NCBI GenBank assembly: GCA_964006375.1
Contig: OZ023265.1
Coordinates: forward strand, 166,186,118 to 166,250,117
DNA: 64,000 bases
From: Tillus elongatus
Lineage: Eukaryota > Arthropoda > Insecta > Coleoptera > Cleridae
Direction of reading: 5' to 3'
The notes under the pieces were generated by a model. The model was not told the DNA's origin, did not search any database, and saw nothing but the letters and a program-made list of their open reading frames with translations. Positions 30,066-38,642 of the stretch are shown one piece after another; the stretch's first letter is position 1; each line of letters opens with the position of its first letter. A program made the translations under genes and the position numbers.

Positions 30066-30611
30066 CAGCAAAAATGCACCAAAAATAACACGGCTATCGT
30101 ATAGACAGTCTTAAAACACTAAGTGAGTGGTGAACGTGTCGCCACCTAGTTCGGAACCAAGTACTATGTTGTCACGCCCGCTCCAAATAACACAGAGTGT
30201 TAAAAATAGAGACGGTATACAACTAACTAACAATTTAACAAATTGTTAGCCCTGGCCCATTTCTACCCCAATATAGGGACAAAGTATGTAAGACTAGATG
30301 CATTCTCGCAACAATTAGAACCGTAGACCGCTTTCGCTCTCATTATAGCTCTTCAGTTCTAATTGTTGCGAGAATGCATCTAGTCTTACATACTTTGTCC
30401 CTATATTGGGGTAGAAATGGGCCAGGGCTAACAATTTGTTAAATTGTTAGTTAGTTGTATACCGTCTCTATTTTAAACACTCTGTGTTATTTGGAGCGGG
30501 CGTGACAACATAGTACTTGGTTCCGAACTAGGTGGCGACACGTTCACCACTCACTTAGTGTCTTAAGACTGGCTATACGATAGCCGTGTTATTTTTGGTG
30601 CATTTTTGCTG

Positions 30612-30672
30612 CAATTAGTATGCCATACTGAAGAGCTCTAATGAGAGCGAAACCGGTCTACGGTTCTAATTG
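30612..30672 (+). ncRNA. Hammerhead-ribozyme-like core, element 1, copy 2
   Basis: Reading 5' to 3': CAATTAG (30,612-618), a 9-nt insert TATGCCATA able to form a mini hairpin, then the catalytic box CTGAAGA (30,628-634, matching CUGANGA). Helix II is GCTCT-AATG-AGAGC (30,635-648), followed by GAAA (30,649-652). Helix III is A-CCG-GTCTA-CGG-T, giving a G-U-U cleavage triplet ending at 30,665. CTAATTG (30,666-672) can close helix I with the first heptamer. Every invariant core position of a type I hammerhead is present. The unusual feature is that helix I is set off from the core by the 9-nt insert on one strand, so activity is uncertain. Confidence 0.6.
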
Positions 30673-30918
30673 TTGCGAGAATGCATCTAGTCTTACATAC
30701 TTTGTCCCTATATTGGGGTAGAAATGGGCCAGGGCTAACAATTTGTTAAATTGTTAGTTAGTTGTATACCGTCTCTATTTTAAACACCCTGTGTTATTTG
30801 GAGCGGGCGTGACAACATAGTACTTGGTTCCGAACTAGGTGGCGACACGTTCACCACTCACTTAGTGTTTTAAGACTGGCTATACGATAGCCGTGTTATT
30901 TTTGGTGCATTTATGCTG

Positions 30919-30979
30919 CAATTAGTATGCCGTACTGAAGAGCTCTAATGAGAGCGAAACCGGTCTACGGTTCTAATTG
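30919..30979 (+). ncRNA. Hammerhead-ribozyme-like core, element 1, copy 3
   Basis: Same arrangement as at 30,612-30,672, with CTGAAGA at 30,935-941. It differs only in the 9-nt insert (TATGCCGTA). Confidence 0.55.
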
Positions 30980-31171
30980 TTGCGAGAATGCATCTAGTCT
31001 TACGTACTTTGTCCCTATATTGGGGTAGAAATGGGCCAGGGCTAACAATTTGTTAAATTGTTAGTTAGTTGTATACCGTCTCTATTTTAAACACTCTGTG
31101 TTATTTGAAGCGGGCGTGACAACATAGTACTTGGTTCCGAACTAGGTGGCGACACGTTCACCACTCACTTA

Positions 31172-31183
31172 ATGCAAAGCTTT
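31172..31183. repeat. Right 12-bp target duplication ATGCAAAGCTTT
   Basis: Perfect direct copy of 29,969-29,980. Confidence 0.85.
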
Positions 31184-31439
31184 GACATGTAGCCTAGTAC
31201 CATTACAAACTTCGGGTGATTTTAAATTTCTAAGCAACTTTACGGGTGTACCCACACGTAACAATAGCCGATGGTATGGAAGACCGGGTGGGTTTAGAGT
31301 GTTAAAAATTACACTGGATAATGAACGGCGTCGTCCTTATTTACTACAGGGTCTATGGAACTGTAAATCTTTTCCCCCCTTCAAATGCTTGCAGTAACAT
31401 ATAATTAATAGTCGCTGCTTGCTCGTTTTTGTGGTTTTT

Positions 31440-31552
31440 TTTATTCAGTAATGAGGAGATCCGGATTTGTGAATTTTGAAAAAAACTTCTTCAAACGAAC
31501 GCGAAGTAGGCCCCCTAGAACCCATATCCGAGGTCACCTTGAATTTTTATTG

Positions 31553-31641
<89 letters not shown>

Positions 31642-32052
31642 TTTATATATGTGCGTGTGTGTGTATCACACCGATAACTCAAAAAATAATGAGCCGATTT
31701 TGATTAAATTTGGTGAGTACCTTCTTTTTGCAAGGCTTAGATAACTTCGTTAGCCAGGAAAATCGGCGTAGGTTTTTGCGGCAAATTTTGTGTCTCATTT
31801 CGGAAAAAAAATATTTCTCCGGAAGTAAGGAAGTAAGGGCAACCAAATTTGGTACTCGTATTTTCACTATAAAGAGTGAGCTACGTACCTAAATATGGGT
31901 CTGTAAGTTTAAAGAGAAAAAAGTTATGGGCATTAAAAAGAGTTTTCTCAAAGCGTCAAAGTCGCGATATGACAGATTGATGTCTGCTTGAATTAGATAG
32001 ACACATTTATGAAATTTCACTTCCATAACGCACTTGCTGCGTCCAGACTTTT
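31440..32052 (+). mobile_element. TA-cored dispersed repeat, copy 6 (internally deleted)
   Basis: It has the left block (GAGGAGATCCGGATTTGTGA), a TA core, and the central block through TTCTCAAAGCGTCAAAGTCG. It then jumps directly to the closing sequence CCATAACGCACTTGCTGCGT and a T-run. About 550 bp present in copy 5 are missing. Confidence 0.75.
31554..31640. repeat. (TA)n microsatellite
   Basis: About 87 bp of TA dinucleotides, the core of copy 6. Confidence 0.97.
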
Positions 32053-32586
32053 TATATATTAACACCTATATACCCAATACCCATCTTATATGTCTAAACT
32101 ATTTACCAATTTAAATACCTATACTATAATAAATAATAATATTGGGTTTAAGTGTGAAAAGTGTAAATTGTGGTATCGAGAAGCTTCTGCCAACATTTTG
32201 AAATTTTCACACCGATATTTATGCAACTATTGTAATATCTAATGGTTTAGTTATCCAATGGTCCATACTAGAGAATGTTTTATAATTACCCCTTTTTAAT
32301 TTATTTTGTTTTGATCTGTAAATGTGTTTTTCCTAAACTGACTGATGTTTTATTATAGTTCTTGTAGATAAGAAGTCCTTCTGTAAGTAATAAGTACTAG
32401 TACATAGAAAATATTTGTCGTATTTCCTAGAATTTGAAAAATCCTCAAAGGTATCAATACTGCCAAATTTTCCCCTAAAAAATTAGTCACGAATGCACGT
32501 TTCGTGACACGTGAACTTCAAGTGTCATGTTGATACATAAACTTTTGGTGGTACTGCCAGCTGCATTGTAGGAAAATTGTCTATAC

Positions 32587-32670
<84 letters not shown>

Positions 32671-32675
32671 CAAAA

Positions 32676-32740
<65 letters not shown>

Positions 32741-32890
32741 CATCTGAACACCACTTAACTTTACGGTTAAGACGTTTTACTTTTTAAACAATTTATTTAC
32801 TCTTTAAACAATTAATAATTAATGCAAAAATTAATAATATAAAATAAGGATAAATATGACTATCAACATACAAGTGATATAAAGTCTAGC
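32053..32890. other. AT-rich interval with two (TA)n arrays
   Basis: (TA)n at 32,587-32,669 and 32,679-32,738, separated by CAAAATATT. A short frame near 32,140-32,240 reads FKCEKCKLWYREA and LCNYCN, a possible zinc-finger scrap, but it is too short to assign. Confidence 0.5.
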
Positions 32891-33368
32891 ACGCGATGTG
32901 CAGAGTCTATTAACTCGGAACAAGAATGAACGGTTGTATCCTTGTGAGCCGTCTATTAATACGCGTGGCAATATTGTCTCTAGAGGTGACTTTGGATCTG
33001 CTGATGTAGATTCTCACGAGTGATATTCCGTCCAACTTGCTAGTCTGAGCCTGCATACTTGCAGGTGCCTCCAATTCTACTGCTGACTCGGCTGTCTTGA
33101 CTGTAGGCAGGTGACTTTGTAGCATAAGGGCCCATTGTTGGGGCTCCATTTATCTCGCCTGTCACCGGCTTGTGTCGCTAATCTTTCTCTTGCGCATAGG
33201 TCAATTTCACTTGTAAGATTTGAGATATTGCAAACACAGGTCCTCCGCGTACCTATATAATTATGTATCTATGCTGCCATGACGCTTCTGTGTGTAATTT
33301 TGCGTTCATTTTTCTGTACATACTAATTTTTCTCCAAACTTAATGTATGCACAGAATGAAGAACAAAC
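32891..33368 (-). other. Unassigned, less AT-rich stretch, possible LINE 5' remnant
   Basis: A minus-strand open frame (33,149-32,910) reads QQWALMLQSHLPTVKTAESA and later SRDNIATRINRRLTRIQPFI. I do not recognise the family. Its position next to three R4/Dong copies and its similar base composition suggest an N-terminal piece of such an element, but this is a guess. Confidence 0.3.
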
Positions 33369-34763
33369 ATTATTATTATGACTTTTGCCTTAAGAGCTGT
33401 CATAATCCCGCAAAGGCGAACATTCACTCATCCCAAGTATCTCGGGTACCAGAGGGATTGAGCTCAAATGGAGCCGTTTCCAAGTTATCAGGCCCCGAAC
33501 GACATTGCGACACATCCTCATTTCCCAGAAATCCCTGCACAGTGGAAGCAGCTGCAAAAATTACCGTTTTCTGCATAACCCTACAAAGGTGCTCTCCAAG
33601 GCCCAGTCTCTTAATGTTCTTTCGAAGATTCTTGGGAGCCACACCAGTTGACAACGTGACTATCGGGATTACTGGGACACTATCTGCCCTCCAATGTCTC
33701 TTTACTTGCATCTCGAGATCTCTGTACTTAATGATCTTCTCGTTGTACTTTGTTTCTAGATTATTGGTATTCGGAATGGCCACATCAATCAGCGTCACTT
33801 GCTTGCAGGACGCATCCACTATTATTATCTCTGGCTTGTTGTGGGCAACTCGCTGGTCTGTAAGTGCGGTCACATCCTAGTACAACATGTATTCCGAGTT
33901 TTCTAGTGCAGGCACAGGAGTGTGTATATAGTAGCCACTCTTGAGCCTGTTCTGGAGGTAAGGTCTCACTTACTGAGATTTAGAGGTCCTATTTTTAGAG
34001 GCAGTTTCTGACGAAGTATTCGCGCAACTGCGTCGTGCCTCTCATTGTACTCTGTTGCAGCAAATGCTTGACATCTTCCGGTGACGTGCTAGATAGTCTC
34101 TGATGATGACTGACACCCAAATCTGCATTTGTCATCTTGGACCGAATTATCTCCAACTATATACTTTAAGTAGTTTCTTGTTGGGGCGACCTGATCTTGT
34201 ACGGCCAGCAAAAACCCTCATCTCTGTGAAAACATCTGTCCTGGCACATACCAGTAATTCGACGTCGATTTGTCGACATGTGCCCGGGAGGTCACATTCA
34301 ATGTGGCCCATGGAGAGGCCATCCAAGACTGCAGCTTGTTCTGACCAGTCCGATGATGATTTTGTATTTCACTTTCTGTTAATTATAGCGGTGTTGAATC
34401 ATCTACCTTGCATATGACAAGGTGTAATTCAGAAGTAAGCGCCTGCTGATGGAAATATCTACGCAGGTTCAATATCTGCTGGTCCAACTATTTACCAATA
34501 TTCATCACGCCTCTTCCACTTTGGTGTCTAGGTAGGGTTACGTTCAATGGCCGTACGGGGGTATGCTTTATGGATTTTGTTCGGAGTATTCGTACCTTCC
34601 GTTGTAGATTTTCGATGTCTGTTTTACGTCAGTTCACAATCCCAAATGTAGCTAAGTGCCGAAGATTCATATGTATTAAGAACTTTAAGTCAGGTTCTTC
34701 CTGTTGAGATGTGCTCGCACTACCTGCTTTACTTGTTTCGTAAACACATTTGTCAGTATTATC

Positions 34764-34764
<1 letters not shown>
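33369..34764 (-). pseudogene. R4/Dong-type LINE copy A, C-terminal zinc finger and restriction-like endonuclease
   Basis: On the minus strand from about 34,720: IVNW-like TDIENLQRKV, TPVRPLNVTLPRHQSGRGVM and LRRYFHQQALTSELHLV, then a degenerate Cys-His region (CRFGCQ near 34,120). The open frame 33,873-33,424 reads DQRVAHNKPEIIIVDASCKQ, VTLIDVAIPNTNNLETKYNE and LEMQVKRHWRADSVPVIPIV. KPE/D-x12-D is the restriction-like endonuclease of R4/R2-type LINEs. Here the first Asp is Glu. The 3' end meets a short (TTA)n at 33,369-33,378, and the 5' side starts at the (ATT)n at 34,765. 5' truncated: no RT. Confidence 0.8.

Positions 34765-34803
<39 letters not shown>
34765..34803. repeat. (TTA)n microsatellite between R4/Dong copies
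   Basis: About 13 TTA units, reading TAA on the coding strand of the LINEs. Dong elements are known for TAA-repeat target sites and 3' ends. Confidence 0.95.
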
Positions 34804-34804
<1 letters not shown>

Positions 34805-36010
34805 TTGTTCACACTTCCTTTAAACAAGTGAGCATAAAGCAATGACACATCGGTTCAGGACAAGTTGGCCAGCTTGAATGTATGTATTAAAACTACTGAT
34901 GCGTGTCCCCCATTACCCGCCGGAAGAGACTGCAAGCATCCAGTACAACCGATTTCTGAATGGGTAGATATAATTCCCATTCTAGGCCCAGTTGTTCAAG
35001 TCTCCCCTTCAGGCTTTTTGGTATTTCGCCTGTGGCGCCGACAACAATGGGGAGCACCATAACCGTATCCATATGCCACATCTGGCGAACCTCATCACAC
35101 AGTGGTAAATACTTATTAATTTTCTCCGTGTGTGTTTTTTGGATGTTACCAGAGAGTGGTATCGCAAAGTCCACCAAAAACGTCTTTTTGTATTTTTTCA
35201 ACGTCAGAACGAGATCAGGCTTATTGTTTGGGATTGGTCGATCTGTTTGTGTTTTCCTGTTCCAATAAAGACGGAATTCTTCATCTTCGCAGACGTTTGG
35301 CATATCATAATGGTAATATGGAACTGTATTTGTATGTATTTCACCCGCAACTCTGTTGTGTCGATCCAGGTAGGGTTGGAGCAGCCTGCAAGGATGTGGT
35401 CCATCTCCTCCATCTTGTCACACATGCGACATTTGACGTTTTCCAACCTTTCTCCCAGAACTCGTCTTCTATATGCCCTTGTTGGGATTACTTGGTCTTG
35501 TATAGCTGATATGAGGCCTTCGGTTTCAACATTAAGGCTACCCCAGCGTAAATAAGACGTAGACGCTTGTGTGTGCATGATCTCTCCCTCCATCACAGCC
35601 AAGTGTTTCCCATGAAGTGGCTTACTTCTCCACTGTTGCAGCTGTTGTTCGGGGGTCGTGGACTCGGCGAGAGGACTGTAGGTCTTATCGGCTAGTCTTA
35701 ATGGCGTGACTCTACTATCAGCTTTGGTAACAGCTAAATGTAGATCGCTGGTTTCTGCCTTTTCATAGAAATAATTTCTTGGGTTTTCCAGTTGCTTATG
35801 GTGTCTTACACTCACATCCGGATTTCCCCTGCCTCCGAACTTTTGGGGAAGATGGAATCTTGCAGTAGAGGATCTTGGATGATGAGCCATGTGGTTTCTA
35901 AATTCCTTTCTTGTTTTTATGTTCAGTTCATTTAGTTCGGTGTTTGTCCATTTTATAATACCAAAGCTCTAGGTTATGGCAGATGTGGCATAGGTGTTGA
36001 CTGCTTTTGC

Positions 36011-36012
<2 letters not shown>
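34804..36012 (-). pseudogene. R4/Dong-type LINE copy B, zinc finger and restriction-like endonuclease (distinct subfamily)
   Basis: On the minus strand from 36,005: AKAVNTYATSAIT, a stop, then FGIIKWTNTELNELNIKTRK, MAHHPRSSTARFHLPQKFGG and a long open frame to 35,204. That frame includes the CCHC finger CRMCDKMEEMDHILAGC. A frameshift near 35,300 continues as MPNVCEDEEFRLYWNRK, NNKPDLVLTLKKYKKTFLVD and FAIPLSGNIQK, with an intact PD-x12-D catalytic pattern of the restriction-like endonuclease. It ends GLEWELYLPIQKSVVLDACS and a stop at 34,893. It is clearly diverged from copies A and C. 5' truncated after the RT domain. Confidence 0.82.
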
Positions 36013-36058
<46 letters not shown>

Positions 36059-36084
36059 GACTTTAGCCTGAAGGACTTTCAAGC

Positions 36085-36140
<56 letters not shown>

Positions 36141-36155
36141 GTTATTATTATTATT
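36012..36155. repeat. (TTA)n tracts with a 27-bp LINE 3' end between them
   Basis: (TTA)n at 36,012-36,058 and 36,085-36,155 flank GACTTTAGCCTGAAGGACTT, the same 3' tail that ends copies A and C (compare GACTTTAACCTGACGGGCTT at 36,156). This marks an extra, extremely truncated insertion that left only its 3' tail and TAA repeats. Confidence 0.75.
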
Positions 36156-38050
36156 CGACTTTAACCTGACGGGCTTTCACAGTCCCTCAAAGGGGAACAG
36201 TCACCCATCCCAGGTATCTCAGATTTCAAAGGACCTGTGCTCAGATGGAGCCCTTTCCAAGTTATCGGGTTCTGAACAACCACGCAACACATCCTCATTT
36301 CCCAGAAATATATCCACGGTGTGGGCAGTTGCAAGTATTACCGCCTTCTGCATAACCTTATAAAGATGCTCTTCAAGACCCAGGCTCTTAATGTTCTCTC
36401 GAAGATACTTTTGAATCACAACAGTTGACGACATGACTATTGGAATCACTCGGACACTATCTGACCTCCACTGTCTCTTAACTTGTATCTCGAGGTCTCT
36501 GTACTTAATGATATTCCCGTTGTACTTTATCTCTAGATTATTAGTATTCGGGATGTCCACATTAATCAGCGTCACTTGGTTGCAGGACTTATCCACTATT
36601 ATTACGAGGATATCTGGCCGGTTGTGGGCAACTCGTTGGTCTGTGAGCAGGGTTCGATCCCAGTACAACCTGTGTCATAAGTTCTCTAGACCAGGCTCTG
36701 GAGTGTATCTATAGTAGGGCACCTTACTAAGATTTAAAAGTCCCAGTTTTAGAGCCAAAGTATATTTGCAACTGCGTCGTGCCTCTCTTTATACTCTGTT
36801 GCAGCAAACGCTTAACATTCTCCGGTGACGTCTTGGATAGTCTCTGATGACTAACACCCAAATCTACATTTGGCATCTTGGACCGAATTATCTCCAACTA
36901 TATATTTCAGGTAGTTTCTTGTTGAGATGACCTGATTTTGTATGGCCAGCAAAAATCTCTCTGTCTCTGGAAACATCTGTCCGGACACCAACCAGTAGTT
37001 CGACGCCAATTTGTCGACATGTGTCTGGGAGGTCTCATTCAAATGTCGCCCATGGAGACGCTTCTGCATTCTGATCAGTCCGATGGTGACTTTGTATTTC
37101 GCTTTCTTTTAATTGTAGTGGTGTTGAATTATCTGCCTCGTATGTGGCATAGTGAAGTTCAGAAGTAACCACCCGCTGGTGGAAACATGTACGTAGGTTC
37201 TGTATCTGGTCTAACTGTTTACCAATATCCAACATTCCTCTTCCGCCTTGGTGTCTCGGTAGGGTCACTCGCTCAATAGCGCTACGGGGGTGGTGCTTTT
37301 TGGATTTTGTTAGGAGTGTTCGCACTTCCGTTATAGATTTTCGATGTCCGTTTTACTCCAGTTCACAATCCCAAAAGAATAGGTAAGTGCAGAACATGCA
37401 CATGTACTTAGAGCTTTAGTCAGGTTCTTGCCGTTGAGAGATGTAATCACACCACTTGCTTTACTAGTTTCATAAGCTCATTTGCCAGATCGTTCTTCAT
37501 TACCGAGTGGTTTATTTTCCTCGCTGGCTATATTGTCAGGTGTTTATAACATTCCTCCACATCCATCGAGGCAATTTGCTGGCCGTTCTGCATACACTGG
37601 GTTGTATCTTCCCCCTGACAATATATAAAGTGCGACATTTGCCAAGCCCAAATTGCATGTCAATATCTATGAAAAACCCTTCCGCCATTTTAAGGAGTTA
37701 TTCCAGGTGGTTCTTTAAGAAGGCCATCAGCTTAAGATCATCTATATACAACAGATGAGTTAGCTTCATTTGTTCCCTGCCATTGCTTTTTATATTGAAG
37801 CCATATCTGCGTGAGTTAAGGCGGTTTGACAGTAGATTCAATGCGAGGCAGAACCACAATGGGCTTAGCGAGTCGCCTTGAAAAATACCTCTTCTAATTG
37901 GTATCGTGCTAGTTACGATGTTATTACCCGTTTGTACCTGTAACTGAATTTTTGTTTTCCGGTTAGACATTCTGTGTCCTCAGTATATGAGTATCGATCT
38001 TATAGATCTTTAGCACACTTATAAGCCATTCGTGTGGAATTAAATCAAAT
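36156..38050 (-). pseudogene. R4/Dong-type LINE copy C, 3' segment: RT to endonuclease
   Basis: On the minus strand from 38,050: KKAFDLIPHEWLI, then MSNRKTKIQLQVQTGNNIVT, IPIRRGIFQGDSLSPLWFCL (RT block) and LTHLLYIDDLKLMAFLKNHL with the catalytic YIDD. Next is the linker (SFGIVNWSKTDIENL), PRSAIERVTLPRHQGGRGML, and the degenerate CCHC region near 36,860. The endonuclease at 36,668-36,219 reads DQRVAHNRPDILVIIVDKSC and VTLINVDIPNTNNLEIKYNG. The second catalytic Asp has become Asn (LINV against LIDV in copy A). The upstream half of this same LINE continues at 62,541, beyond a 24.5-kb nested insertion. The 3' end is at the TAA tract. Confidence 0.85.
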
Positions 38051-38187
38051 GCCTTTTTAGTGAATTTTCTTAAAAAAAATTCACTAATGAGGAGATCCCG
38101 ACTTTTGAATTTTGAAAAAAATTCTTCAAGTGAGCGCTAATTAGGCCTCCCAGAACACATATCCGGGGTCAGTTTCAATTTTTATAT

Positions 38188-38307
<120 letters not shown>

Positions 38308-38633
38308 CACACCGATAACTCAAAAAATAATGGGCCGATTTTCATCAAATTTGGTGAATACCTTCCTTTTGCAAATGGCTTGGACAAGTTCGTTAGTCAG
38401 GAAAATCGGCCCAAGTTTTCCCGGAAAATTTTGGGTTTTCCTTCAAAAAAAATTATATCTCCGGAATTAACAAAGTAAGGGCAACCAAATTTAGTACGCT
38501 GGTTTATGTCATTAAAGGTGAGGTGTGTACCAAAATTTAGCTCTGTAGGTCAAAAGACAAAAAAGTTATGGGCATTTAAAGAAAAATAAATTGGAGGTTT
38601 CCTCAAAACGTCAAAGTGACAATTTAAAACGTC

Positions 38634-38642
38634 GAAATTCGC
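38634..38642. repeat. Left 9-bp target duplication GAAATTCGC of the foldback
   Basis: Identical to 61,759-61,767. The paralogous site in copy 5 (near 28,953) has a single AAAATTGGC here. Confidence 0.88.

Larger units (their letters stand above)
29981..31171. mobile_element. Retrozyme-like element 1: inverted and tandem ~307-bp hammerhead units
   Basis: A 1,191-bp insertion flanked by perfect 12-bp duplications. From 29,981 to about 30,355 it holds one unit plus a partial unit in one orientation. There the sequence flips, and about 2.7 units run in the opposite orientation to 31,171. Unit spacing is ~307 bp (start of CTAATTGTTGCGAG at 30,666 and 30,973). Units contain AGGGCTAACAATTTGTTAA, GTATACCGTCTCTATTTT and GGCGACACGTTCACC. 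Each complete unit has a hammerhead-like core. There is no protein-coding capacity. Tandem small hammerhead units with target duplications are the architecture of retrozymes, non-autonomous relatives mobilised by Penelope-like or other retroelements. Confidence 0.75.
29691..31360 (-). pseudogene. Pif1-like helicase (Helitron type), C-terminal part, split by an insertion
   Basis: On the minus strand from about 31,350: SSVIFNTLNPPGLPYHRLLL, then VGTPVKLLRNLKSPEVCNGT and RLHVKALHGTVVEA. This is the PxxLLRNLxxxxGLCNGTRL region of Pif1 helicases. After removal of the 29,981-31,171 insertion and one 12-bp duplicate the frame runs on without interruption through ATIITGSAQGEIVIIRRIPL. An extra base in the A4 run at 29,884-29,887 shifts the frame. 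Then follow VTINKSQGQTLKFAEVDL (motif V) and FSHGQFYVACSRV (motif VI). Insect Pif1-like ORFs of this type usually belong to Helitrons, where the enzyme unwinds DNA during rolling-circle transposition. No Rep nuclease domain is present here. The C-terminus is replaced by the TA-cored repeat. Confidence 0.8.

Noticed and set aside
32129..32240. Possible zinc-finger scrap CxxC ... CxxC
   Set aside because: About 30 codons only, in an AT-rich region with no neighbouring domain; not enough to assign.
33347..35555. Plus-strand open frames of 100-177 codons opposite the R4/Dong copies
   Set aside because: They are antisense shadows of the minus-strand LINE ORFs, which carry clear endonuclease and zinc-finger motifs.
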